12,205 bases of DNA, taken from NCBI GenBank assembly GCA_002482805.1, contig DLGR01000006.1, forward strand, positions 184-12,388, written 5' to 3'. The stretch's first letter is position 1. The number at the start of each line of letters is the position of its first letter. Positions 1-7,063 of the stretch are shown in pieces. Both the position numbers and the translations under genes were made by a program. The notes under the pieces were generated by a model. That model ran no database searches. It was not told where the DNA came from and saw nothing but the letters and a program-made list of their open reading frames with translations. Source of the DNA: Micavibrio sp. UBA7689. Its GTDB lineage: Bacteria > Pseudomonadota > Alphaproteobacteria > Micavibrionales > Micavibrionaceae.

Positions 1-74
1 ACCGCCATAAATATAAGAATGGACAGAACGGCCGCGAAAATCGGACGGTCAATAAAAAAGCGCGAGAGGTTCAT
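1..74 (-). CDS. RND efflux permease, N-terminal fragment (AcrB/MexB type)
   Basis: Inner-membrane proton-driven pump subunit of a tripartite RND drug/solute exporter. Only the first 24 codons are in the window; the gene continues past base 1. The visible start translates as MNLSRFFIDRPIFAAVLSIL, the classic opening of HAE-1 family permeases: a short amphipathic stretch, the FFIDRPIFA signature, then the first transmembrane helix. The ATG is 6 bases downstream of the adaptor stop codon, so the two are cotranscribed and probably translationally linked. Seen directly: start codon, N-terminal signature and spacing. Known from the family: this peptide is highly diagnostic. The substrate cannot be inferred. 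Confidence 0.88.
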   Translation of the reverse strand, partial: MNLSRFFIDRPIFAAVLSILIFMA

Positions 75-80
75 GGCGCG

Positions 81-1499
81 TTATTCCTGTACGGGTTGAA
101 CGAAGGGTTCTGTTTCTTCTTTGGCCATGTCCGGAGCCGCACTTTCATCAGCAGGTGTTTCCACCGCAGCGGCGGGCTCTTCGAACGGTATGGGTTTCGG
201 TTCTTCCGTGGCGACAGGTGCGGCTTCGGCAGCAGGTGCTTCGGCAGGTTTTTCTTCAGCGGCGGGAGCGGCAGCTTCAGGCGGCGGGCCGCCTGCTTGG
301 GCTTGCGCCTGCGCGGCCATTTGCGCTTTCATCGCTTCCATTTCCTCGGGCGTCATACCTTTCACGGGCGCGCCGGGGCGGATTTTCATCAAACCATCGA
401 CGATGACTTTATCGCCTGCGGCCAGCCCCGATGTGATGACGCGGTTTTTATTGTCGATCATGTCGCCGATTTTGACTTCGCGGTAGGTAGCCTTTCCGCC
501 GTCATCGACATAGACGAATTTGCGGCTTTGGTCCGTCAGGATCGCGCCGACGGGAACCGTGATGCGGTTTTCTTTTACGGCAGAGCTGATTTGAACACGG
601 GCGAACATGCCGGGAAGCAAAGCGCCGTCGGTGTTGGTAAAGATCGAACGGGCGCGGATGGTACCCGAAGACGGGTTGATCTTATTATCGAAGCTTTTGA
701 TCGTGCCTTCATATGGTTTTTGCGTTTCATCGTTGCTGAGCAGGAGGCGCACCGGAATAGCCTTTTCGCCTTCGACGGAATCGCCGGCGTCTTTGCGCAC
801 GAACGCCAGATATGTTTGTTCATCGACTTCAAAGTCCGCATAGACTTCCGCTTCGGACACGATGGTTGTCAGCACGGGCGCGGCGGCGGCCGTCACAAGG
901 TTACCTTCGGTGATTTCGGGGCGTGATATGCGGCCGTCAATCGGCGCTTCGATGGTCGTGTGGTCGAGATCGACCTGCGCCGCCTTTAAACGGGCGTTGG
1001 CGCCTGCACTCGCGCTCTTGTTCACCTTTTGTGAATTGACGCGCTCGTCATATCCGGCTTTGGAAATAGCGCCTGTCTTCAACAATTCTTCGGCGCGCTT
1101 GAGTTCGGATGCCGCGTACGAGGCGTCATCGGATGCGGCGGCGACTTCGGATCTTGCTTGTGCAACGGCGGCTTCATAGGGGCGCGGATCGATGGTGTAA
1201 AGCAGATCGCCTTTTTTCACCATCTGGCCGTCGGCGAAATGGATTTTTTGGATGATGCCCGTGACCTGCGGGCGGATTTCCACATATTCCACCGCCATGA
1301 TGCGGCCCGAAAATTCTTTCCAGATTTCGACGGGTTTTTCTTCAACCGTTACTACGGGCACGGGCATCGGCGGCATTTCACCGCCCATCTGTGCTATGGC
1401 GCTATCGGGGCCTGCCGTCTGGAATATCACGAAACCGCCGGCCATCACCAAAAGCGTGGCGGCACCGAGAAGGAATTTGTTGCGGGAAGATTTGGACAT
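81..1499 (-). CDS. RND efflux periplasmic adaptor (membrane fusion protein)
   Basis: Periplasmic adaptor (AcrA/MexA type, 472 aa) that joins the inner-membrane RND pump to an outer-membrane channel. Residues about 8-27 form a membrane anchor/signal segment; there is no lipobox cysteine, so it is probably not a lipoprotein. Next come the lipoyl/barrel-sandwich half (about 70-105, with VEIRPQVTG and DGQMVKKGDLLYTIDPRPYE), an alpha-helical hairpin (about 107-175), the second lipoyl half (TIEAPIDGRISRPEITEGNLV, ending near 202), then beta-barrel and membrane-proximal domains to about 380. The last 90 or so residues are an Ala/Pro/Glu-rich low-complexity tail not usual for the family. The start is supported by an AGGAGA ribosome site overlapping the tetR stop. 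It is the middle gene of the tetR-adaptor-permease operon. Confidence 0.93.
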   Translation of the reverse strand: MSKSSRNKFLLGAATLLVMAGGFVIFQTAGPDSAIAQMGGEMPPMPVPVVTVEEKPVEIWKEFSGRIMAVEYVEIRPQVTGIIQKIHFADGQMVKKGDLLYTIDPRPYEAAVAQARSEVAAASDDASYAASELKRAEELLKTGAISKAGYDERVNSQKVNKSASAGANARLKAAQVDLDHTTIEAPIDGRISRPEITEGNLVTAAAAPVLTTIVSEAEVYADFEVDEQTYLAFVRKDAGDSVEGEKAIPVRLLLSNDETQKPYEGTIKSFDNKINPSSGTIRARSIFTNTDGALLPGMFARVQISSAVKENRITVPVGAILTDQSRKFVYVDDGGKATYREVKIGDMIDNKNRVITSGLAAGDKVIVDGLMKIRPGAPVKGMTPEEMEAMKAQMAAQAQAQAGGPPPEAAAPAAEEKPAEAPAAEAAPVATEEPKPIPFEEPAAAVETPADESAAPDMAKEETEPFVQPVQE

Positions 1500-1508
1500 C
1501 GTTCTCTC

Positions 1509-2144
1509 CTAAAGGGATTTCTTCAAAATTTGTTGTTTGACCGCGAGGCCAAGAATACGTTGCATACCGGGTTTCAAATCATGTTCGAGGCCATCAAGCG
1601 TGTTGTTGATGCGGCCCATCATCATCAGGCCTGTGATAAAGTCATGCAGTTCACGCACTTTTTCATCGGCGTCTTTGGCTTCGATGGCGTTCGCGGCAAT
1701 CGCCGAAGATATGGCGGCCTTCAAATAATCCTGACATTTGCCGAACATTTCCTGCACCTTCGCCGAAATGATCTGGCCTTCTTCGCCGATCATTTCCGAA
1801 CCTAAAGCCGCGAGGGGGCAACCGCACACGCGGCCGTATTTTTCCTGCGCGGTGCGTTGTTCTTCGAGAATGCTGTCGGCGAAATTTTCGATCTGTTGCG
1901 CGAAAGGCACATTTGCCGCGAAGACCTGTTGAAAATATGGTTCGAGGTCTTCGGCGAAATGTTCTTCCATCGCGGCGATGGCGAGGTCGGCCTTGGAGGG
2001 GAAGTAATGATAGAAGCTGCCCTTTTTCACATTGGCGGCGCGGCAGATATCGTCCACGCTCACCGAGCCGTAGCTGGAGATCCAGATAAGGTCTGCGGCG
2101 GTGTCGACCAGTTTTTGGCGCGTGCCTTTGTCGGGGCGGGGCAT
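1509..2144 (-). CDS. TetR/AcrR family transcriptional regulator
   Basis: DNA-binding repressor (211 aa), probably the local regulator of the RND pump genes that follow it. The N-terminal helix-turn-helix spans about residues 10-55, with the typical recognition-helix stretch VKKGSFYHYFPSKADL (39-54). The C-terminal ligand/dimer domain contains CGCPLAALGSEM (107-118), a motif seen in one TetR subgroup; the cysteines at 107 and 109 are worth noting. It is the first gene of the operon, with 9 bases between its stop and the adaptor ATG. An AAGGA lies about 10 bases upstream of its ATG. Autoregulation through the inverted repeat at 2158-2202 is inferred from position. The ligand is unknown. Confidence 0.93.
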   Translation of the reverse strand: MPRPDKGTRQKLVDTAADLIWISSYGSVSVDDICRAANVKKGSFYHYFPSKADLAIAAMEEHFAEDLEPYFQQVFAANVPFAQQIENFADSILEEQRTAQEKYGRVCGCPLAALGSEMIGEEGQIISAKVQEMFGKCQDYLKAAISSAIAANAIEAKDADEKVRELHDFITGLMMMGRINNTLDGLEHDLKPGMQRILGLAVKQQILKKSL

Positions 2145-2157
2145 GTCTTTGAATTCC

Positions 2158-2202
2158 TTGACTATCCGCAGACAGATTTAGAGTAATGTACCGATTAGTC
2201 AA
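2158..2202. promoter_or_regulatory. Putative tetR promoter and TetR operator region
   Basis: A perfect 7-base inverted repeat, TTGACTA at 2158-2164 and TAGTCAA at 2196-2202, frames the region just upstream of tetR. Read on the minus strand, TTGACT (2202-2197) is a good -35 box, with TAAATC (2180-2175) as a weak -10 at 16-bp spacing. This would place the other arm at or just after the start site. The right arm read on the minus strand, TTGACTAATCGGTACA, resembles the TTGAC-centred sites bound by many TetR repressors. Operator and promoter function are inferred from position and form. Confidence 0.4.
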
Positions 2203-2221
2203 CTATGATTTGGCGTTTGCG

Positions 2222-2246
2222 CTAAGGCCTTAGAATCATTTATAAA
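2222..2246 (+). promoter_or_regulatory. Putative ctlX promoter: 12-bp palindrome plus TATAAA box
   Basis: A perfect palindrome CTAAGGCCTTAG lies at 2222-2233, followed by TATAAA at 2241-2246, which matches the -10 consensus in 5 of 6 positions. The ATG of ctlX begins 8 bases after the box, so transcription would start at about the A of the start codon, giving a leaderless or nearly leaderless mRNA. The palindrome would sit between the -35 and -10 elements, a common repressor site. No strong -35 is visible; TTTGCG at 2216-2221 is the closest. Confidence 0.4.
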
Positions 2247-2253
2247 TAAGGCC

Positions 2254-3138
2254 ATGAATCAATCCACCAACCACATCATGATGATGGAGCCCGAAGAGTT
2301 CCACGAAAACCCCCAGACGCGGGAGACGAATTCCTATCAGAAGCGGGACAATGAGAGCGACGAGGTTATTCTCAACCGCGCGCTTAAAGAGTTTCGCGGG
2401 TTTCGCGATCTGCTGGTCGAAAACGGCGTCACGGTAACGACCGTGTACGGGCGGGCGGGCTCACCCGACGATATTTTCTGCAACAACTGGGTGTCCACGA
2501 TGGACGGGCGGCGCATGGTGTTTTATCCCATGCTCGCGGAAAATCGCCGCATCGAACGCAACCGCGACGATGTGATCGCGATCCTCAACAAGATGTACGA
2601 CCATGTGTTCGATCTTTCCATGCATGAAAAAGAGGGAAAATTTTTGGAGAGCACGGGCGCGATGTGGCTCGACCGCGTGCACAAGATTGCCTATCAGGGC
2701 AGGTCCAAACGTTCTTACGAAGAACTGGCCAAAAAATGGTGCGATCATTTCGGCTATAGGCATATTCCGTTCGACACCGATTATCACGGCAAGCCCGTAT
2801 ACCATACCGATGTGATGATGTGGATCGGCACGACGCTGGCGGGTGTGTGTTCGGAGTCCTTGAAAGACCGCGGGATTATCGAGAGCCTGAAGAAAAACCG
2901 TGAGGTCATCGAGTTCACCAACAAGCAGATGGAATGTTTCTGCGGCAATTCGCTGGAAGTTATCGGACGCCATGGCGAAAAGATGCTGGTGATGTCCAAG
3001 GCGGGGTATGACTCGCTCGACGACGCGCAGAAAATACTGCTGGGCAGTCATTACCGCACCATCATCAAGCCCTCCATCCCCACCATAGAATATTACGGCG
3101 GCGGTTCGGCGCGCTGCATGTTGCTGGAACTTTATTAG
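2254..3138 (+). CDS. ctlX: CtlX-type citrulline/arginine deiminase-related amidinohydrolase
   Basis: Guanidino-group-modifying hydrolase (294 aa) related to dimethylarginine dimethylaminohydrolase and arginine deiminase, of the kind annotated as citrulline utilization hydrolase CtlX. The landmarks are in order: PDDIFCNNWVST at 71-82 (the family's P-D-x-x-F-x-N-N-W), LESTG at 131-135 with the probable catalytic Glu132, YHTDVMM at 183-189 with the catalytic His184, and GGGSARCML at 282-290 with the nucleophilic Cys288. So the Cys-His-Glu/Asp set looks intact and the enzyme is probably active and cytoplasmic. Length is normal. The first ATG is kept because the next residues align with the usual family N-terminus (MMMEPEEFHENPQT). 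No ordinary ribosome site precedes it. It is divergent from tetR and 47 bp upstream of a DUF3309 gene. The exact substrate is not certain. Confidence 0.88.
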   Translation: MNQSTNHIMMMEPEEFHENPQTRETNSYQKRDNESDEVILNRALKEFRGFRDLLVENGVTVTTVYGRAGSPDDIFCNNWVSTMDGRRMVFYPMLAENRRIERNRDDVIAILNKMYDHVFDLSMHEKEGKFLESTGAMWLDRVHKIAYQGRSKRSYEELAKKWCDHFGYRHIPFDTDYHGKPVYHTDVMMWIGTTLAGVCSESLKDRGIIESLKKNREVIEFTNKQMECFCGNSLEVIGRHGEKMLVMSKAGYDSLDDAQKILLGSHYRTIIKPSIPTIEYYGGGSARCMLLELY

Positions 3139-3154
3139 AAGTAACCCGTTTGTT

Positions 3155-3177
3155 CCTCAATACTTAATTTATTGAGG
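3155..3177 (+). promoter_or_regulatory. Hairpin carrying the DUF3309 ribosome binding site
   Basis: CCTCAATA (3155-3162) and TATTGAGG (3170-3177) form a perfect 8-bp stem with a 7-base loop. The 3' arm contains GAGG of the GAGGAG Shine-Dalgarno sequence that serves the ATG at 3186. No T-run follows, so it is not a standard intrinsic terminator. The fold would mask the ribosome site, which suggests translational control such as a thermosensor-like or ligand-opened hairpin. The function is inferred. Confidence 0.45.
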
Positions 3178-3185
3178 AGCAGGTT

Positions 3186-3344
3186 ATGAGTTTAGGCACA
3201 ATTCTTCTTATTGTTTTGATCGTTTTGTTGGTCGGTTCGTTGCCGAACTGGCCGCACAGCAAGAACTGGGGTTATTATCCTTCGGGCGGTTTGACGCTTG
3301 TTGCGGTGATTATTCTGATCCTGCTTTTGACGGGCAGAATCTAA
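3186..3344 (+). CDS. DUF3309 family small membrane protein
   Basis: A 52-residue protein, MSLGTILLIVLIVLLVGSLP onward, with two hydrophobic segments (about 3-19 and 36-49) joined by a conserved polar linker NWPHSKNWGYYPSGG (21-35). This matches the DUF3309 family almost along its full length; those proteins are short, membrane-embedded and of unknown function. GAGGAG lies 7 bases before the ATG. The stop overlaps the stop of the convergent patatin gene in the shared tetranucleotide CTAA. It follows ctlX by 47 bp and may be read through from it, subject to the hairpin above. Confidence 0.87.
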   Translation: MSLGTILLIVLIVLLVGSLPNWPHSKNWGYYPSGGLTLVAVIILILLLTGRI

Positions 3345-4423
3345 GCCTTTTTCTTTAATTCCGGCGCGCGTCCGCCTTCAGGGTTTTTGAGCAGTTCCTG
3401 TTTCAGATCCACGGAGGGGCGCACGCCGAGATTATCAAAGTTCCGGTCCAGCCAGTTCTTCATCCCCTCGCGGCCCGCATCGCGCAGTTTGATAAGGAAA
3501 TCCCAATCTGTGTCGAATTTCGATGTGATGGAAAATTCTTTCATCATGTCGTCGGCGCGTATGGAGTGGACCAGCAGGTTTTTATACTGACCTTTGAATT
3601 CATCCTTGATCATGCCCTGTTCGATCAGACGTTTGACGAATTCGATGGCGCGCAGTTCCTTCAACAATGAATCATTGAACGAAATTTCATTGATGCGGTT
3701 CATGATCGCGGGCGCGGTGGTGGGGATTTCCTCGCGGTACATCGGGTTCAGGTGAATTAATATGATGTCATCCGATTTCGTTTCATAAAAAAGCGGGTAG
3801 AGCGCGGGATTGCCCGTGTAACCGCCGTCCCAGTAATGTTCGCCGTTGATTTCCACGGCCTTGAACAGGAACGGCAGGCAGGAAGAAGCGAGGGCCACAT
3901 CGATGCTCATTTCCTCGCCGTGAAAGATATGCACTTTGCCTGTGCGAACGTTGGTGGCGGAGGTGAAGAGTTTGATTTTATCGCAGGCGCGTATTTTATC
4001 GAAATCGATCGTACGCAAAAGCACATCGCGCAGTGGGTTTATATCGAGCGGGTTGAATTGATACGGCGAAAACATGCGCGTCATCGTATCGAACATAAAA
4101 TACGAAAACGGGTTTTCACCGGAACCCATGCCCAATATCCGTTCAAAGGGATTTCCGTGCACGGGGGAGAAAAATACGCCTGCGTGTGAAATTTCCGACC
4201 AGAATTCTTCGAGTTTCGTGCGCGCACCGTCGCGTCCGCCTTCCATCATGCCTTGTGCGAAGGCGAGCGCGTTCATGGTGCCAGCGCTGCTCGCCGTGAA
4301 TCCTTCGACATCGATGCGGTCGTCTTCCAGAAGATAATCGAGAATGCCCCACGCCAGCGCCCCGTGCGCACCGCCGCCCTGAAGCGCGATGTTGACGGTT
4401 TTACGTTCGGATTTTTTCGTCAT
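3341..4423 (-). CDS. Patatin-like phospholipase family protein (DUF3734-like C-terminus)
   Basis: Serine hydrolase of the patatin fold (360 aa), probably acting on lipid or ester substrates; homologs next to hydroxybutyrate dehydrogenase are often linked to polyhydroxybutyrate metabolism. Motifs: oxyanion-hole glycine loop ALQGGGAHGALAWG (13-26); nucleophile elbow at 44-48, ASSAG with Ser46; and the DGG motif at 199-201, giving the Ser-Asp dyad. The elbow departs from the usual G-x-S-x-G because its first Gly is Ala44. The C-terminal third (about 230-345) resembles the DUF3734 region. No signal peptide is present, so it is cytoplasmic. Its ATG follows the bdhA stop with no gap, so the two are translated together. 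Family is firm; substrate is inference. Confidence 0.88.
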   Translation of the reverse strand: MTKKSERKTVNIALQGGGAHGALAWGILDYLLEDDRIDVEGFTASSAGTMNALAFAQGMMEGGRDGARTKLEEFWSEISHAGVFFSPVHGNPFERILGMGSGENPFSYFMFDTMTRMFSPYQFNPLDINPLRDVLLRTIDFDKIRACDKIKLFTSATNVRTGKVHIFHGEEMSIDVALASSCLPFLFKAVEINGEHYWDGGYTGNPALYPLFYETKSDDIILIHLNPMYREEIPTTAPAIMNRINEISFNDSLLKELRAIEFVKRLIEQGMIKDEFKGQYKNLLVHSIRADDMMKEFSITSKFDTDWDFLIKLRDAGREGMKNWLDRNFDNLGVRPSVDLKQELLKNPEGGRAPELKKKA

Positions 4424-5206
<783 letters not shown>

Positions 5207-5220
5207 ATTCATTCTCCCGT

Positions 5221-5279
5221 TGTCATTCTGAGCGCAGCGAAGAATCAGAGATCCTTCGGGCTATGCCCTCAGGATGACA
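5221..5279. repeat. Dispersed intergenic palindromic repeat (TGTCATTCTGAG type)
   Basis: TGTCATTCTGAG at 5221-5232 pairs with CTCAGGATGACA at 5268-5279, with one mismatch that would be a G-U pair in RNA. The interior carries the familiar GCGCAGCGAAGAATC and GATCCTTCGGGC stretches. Elements with this core are scattered through many bacterial genomes and often create spurious ORFs whose peptide reads like VILSAAKNQRSFG; that peptide occurs here on the plus strand. It lies between the repeat-protein gene and bdhA and could form a leader hairpin on bdhA mRNA. Copy number cannot be seen from one window. Confidence 0.72.
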
Positions 5280-5287
5280 ATAGTGGG

Positions 5288-5827
5288 TTATACGCTCAAA
5301 TCAAGCTGTGTTCCGCGGGCGGATTCAAAGGGGGAAGGGGTGTTGAAGGAGAGCGGAGCGCTTCCGCCCGTCAAGGTAAACGGGTCTTTGGTGGTGAAGC
5401 CGTGCGTGATCTGTGTTACCTGCTCGCCCGTTTCATCCTGAAACCGCTGGGTTCTGCGGAAGGTGCCGGAATCATCGCGGTCGAGAATTTCTTCATAGCG
5501 CGTGATGGAGCCGGAAGGGTTTTGCTGGACCACCGTTTTTTTGGAACCGCGCGATGTGGAAAGCAATTCTTCTACGCGGATAAACTGGCGCCCGTTTTCC
5601 TGTTCGAACGTGCGTGTGCGGCGGAAACCGTTTTCTATGGCTTCGTTTTTTTCAGAAATGACACGCGTGCCTTTTTCGGCAGATTTTTCGGGCAGCACCG
5701 CGACGGCGGTTTGTGTGTTTGAATTTTCGGAAACGGGTTTCGGCGCAGGTGCAAAAGCACGCGCGACTTGCAATCTCCGGAACGCGGCCGAAGATTCATT
5801 GAGTTGTGTGTTGACGCTAAAATCCAT
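5288..5827 (-). CDS. Hypothetical protein with three-fold internal repeat
   Basis: Unrecognised protein of 179 aa. There is no clear signal peptide or membrane segment. After a variable N-terminal third rich in Ala and Pro, three related units of about 27 residues follow, centred on a shared pattern T-x-x-x-Q-x-x-G-x-x-x-R/T-x-E-E: near 72-89 (TFEQENGRQFIRVEELL), 98-117 (TVVQQNPSGSITRYEEIL) and 126-144 (TQRFQDETGEQVTQI). FRRT precedes the first and third. The alternating polar/hydrophobic pattern around a Gly suggests beta-hairpins, loosely like YD-type repeats, but this is inference. The start at 5827 is the first ATG; a TTG extends the frame to 5848. It may be cotranscribed with bdhA, 81 bp downstream. 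Confidence 0.7.
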   Translation of the reverse strand: MDFSVNTQLNESSAAFRRLQVARAFAPAPKPVSENSNTQTAVAVLPEKSAEKGTRVISEKNEAIENGFRRTRTFEQENGRQFIRVEELLSTSRGSKKTVVQQNPSGSITRYEEILDRDDSGTFRRTQRFQDETGEQVTQITHGFTTKDPFTLTGGSAPLSFNTPSPFESARGTQLDLSV

Positions 5828-5962
5828 AAAGGGGCGGATTCCTGCCAAAAGAGTTAGGGGAAGAAATACGCCTTAAAACATAAAGAGTGACTGTATATAA
5901 AAAGCTTAACGCATCGGCAACCCGATTCGCAAGGAAACCCCATAGGTCATCCCCGTCTTTCC

Positions 5963-6009
5963 CGCTTGCAAAGCCGCAAAACCTGCTTTTAATTAGGGGC
6001 ATGCAAGCG
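5963..6009 (+). promoter_or_regulatory. Possible start-codon-masking leader fold of the desaturase-family gene
   Basis: CGCTTGCA (5963-5970) is perfectly complementary to TGCAAGCG (6002-6009), which begins inside the ATG at 6001. Pairing across the 31-base loop would bury the start codon. The arms are only 8 bp and the loop is long, so it may be chance. The rest of the divergent region (5828-5962) holds an AT-rich patch around 5870-5905 with a TATATA, but no clear promoter pair. Confidence 0.2.
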
Positions 6010-6945
6010 AAAACCCGCCAAATTCTGTCCTATGTCCTGTGGCCCGCCTTACTGGCGGCCTGCATCGTGGCGACCGTGTTCGGGTTCAATTCCGCCCACC
6101 CGATTCTGGCGTTCAACCTTACCTATCTGGCGCTGGCGCTCACTCTGGCGTTTCTTGAATGGAAGATGCCGTTCGAGCCGCAATGGCGCAACAATGACGG
6201 GCAGATTTTTGCCGACATCGCGCACACGCTGGTCAGCAAGGGCGTGGTGCAGGGGTTGGTCGCGTTCGCGGGTGTGTTCGGGTTGACGACGATTGTGACG
6301 ACGATGGCGGAGCCGGGATACGGCATCTGGCCGCGCGACTGGCCTTTGTGGATTCAAGTCATACTCGGTCTTGTCACGGCGGAGTTCGGTTTGTATTGGG
6401 CGCACAGGCTTTCCCACGAATTCCACCCGCTGTGGAGATTCCATGCCGTGCATCATTCGGTGACGCGTTTGCACATCATCAACACGGGGCGTTTCCATTT
6501 CATCAATTCGCTGGTCAGCATCGTGATGGGCGTGGGCGTTCTTCTCGCGCTCGGCGCGCCGATGGAAGTGGTTTTGTGGTTGTCCGCGATCACCGCCTAT
6601 ATCGGGATGATGACGCATTGTAACGTGGAGATGAATTTCTTCTTTCCGCTTTCGCATATCTTCAACACGCCCGAATTGCACCGCTGGCACCATTCGAAAG
6701 TGCTGCGAGAAGGGAACAAGAATTATTCCGAGAACATCATGATCTGGGACCTTGTCTTCCGCACCCATTTCATCGATTCGAAAAGACGCCCGCCCATCAA
6801 GATCGGAATCACCCAAAAGATGCCCGATAAATTCCACGAGCAGCTTGTCTGGCCTTTCAAGGACTTGAGCCTGAAATTCAAGCCTTATGACCGGAAACCG
6901 GCCAATCCCCAGCCCCCCTCTTTGCCCCCCGAGGCTGCCGAATAA
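6001..6945 (+). CDS. Sterol desaturase / fatty acid hydroxylase family protein
   Basis: Integral membrane di-iron oxygenase-type enzyme (314 aa) that hydroxylates or desaturates lipid-like substrates. Histidine boxes: HRLSH (135-139), HAVHH (148-152) and HRWHH (227-231), with further conserved His166 and His206. This H-x3-H, H-x2-HH, H-x2-HH set is the family hallmark and is intact. Hydrophobic segments lie near 9-30, 35-52, 85-102, 115-133 and 172-204. The Pro-rich C-terminal tail (299-314) is probably disordered. The ATG at 6001 is chosen because the in-frame extension upstream to 5887 is basic, non-hydrophobic and out of character; AGGGG lies just 1 base before this ATG, closer than usual. 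The bacterial substrate is unknown; hopanoid, carotenoid or ornithine lipid are possibilities only. Confidence 0.88.
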   Translation: MQAKTRQILSYVLWPALLAACIVATVFGFNSAHPILAFNLTYLALALTLAFLEWKMPFEPQWRNNDGQIFADIAHTLVSKGVVQGLVAFAGVFGLTTIVTTMAEPGYGIWPRDWPLWIQVILGLVTAEFGLYWAHRLSHEFHPLWRFHAVHHSVTRLHIINTGRFHFINSLVSIVMGVGVLLALGAPMEVVLWLSAITAYIGMMTHCNVEMNFFFPLSHIFNTPELHRWHHSKVLREGNKNYSENIMIWDLVFRTHFIDSKRRPPIKIGITQKMPDKFHEQLVWPFKDLSLKFKPYDRKPANPQPPSLPPEAAE

Positions 6946-6954
6946 AGGCGGAAT

Positions 6955-6986
6955 TTGCACAAAGCCGCCATATTTTCATAAAATAT
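6955..6986 (+). promoter_or_regulatory. Putative promoter with AT-rich dyad
   Basis: ATATTTT (6970-6976) and AAAATAT (6980-6986) form a perfect 7-base dyad with a CAT spacer. It contains TAAAAT (6979-6984), a 5-of-6 match to a -10 box, with TTGCAC (6955-6960) as a modest -35 at 18-bp spacing. It would drive the small-gene pair starting at 7064. It lies 9 bp after the desaturase-family stop. A weak terminator is the alternative. Confidence 0.35.
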
Positions 6987-7011
6987 TAAGAGAGAGAGCA
7001 TATGGTAGGGG

Positions 7012-7029
7012 TAAGCCAAAACGGGCTTA
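7012..7029 (+). promoter_or_regulatory. Leader hairpin ahead of small-gene pair
   Basis: TAAGCC (7012-7017) pairs with GGCTTA (7024-7029) around a 6-base loop. It lies in the presumed 5' leader, 17 bases ahead of the AAGGGGG ribosome site (7047-7053). It is short, so a role is only possible. Confidence 0.25.
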
Positions 7030-7063
7030 TATCCGCCGTGTGTTTTAAGGGGGCCTTTCAGAA

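Noticed and set aside
96..926. Plus-strand ORFs across the RND adaptor
   Set aside because: They lie opposite a clear adaptor gene, with Gly/Arg/Phe-rich biased composition caused by its Ala/Pro/Glu tail and no motif.
3155..3177. Hairpin after ctlX as an intrinsic terminator
   Set aside because: No T-run follows the stem, and its 3' arm is the ribosome site of the next gene, so a translational role fits better.
5887..6000. N-terminal extension of the sterol desaturase-family ORF
   Set aside because: The 38 extra residues are basic and not membrane-like, and the sequence overlaps the divergent promoter area; MQAKTRQILSYVLWP is a more natural start.
6049..6960. 303-aa minus-strand ORF opposite the sterol desaturase-family gene
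   Set aside because: The sense strand has intact histidine boxes and membrane segments; the antisense product is rich in Arg, His and Gln as expected of a shadow frame.
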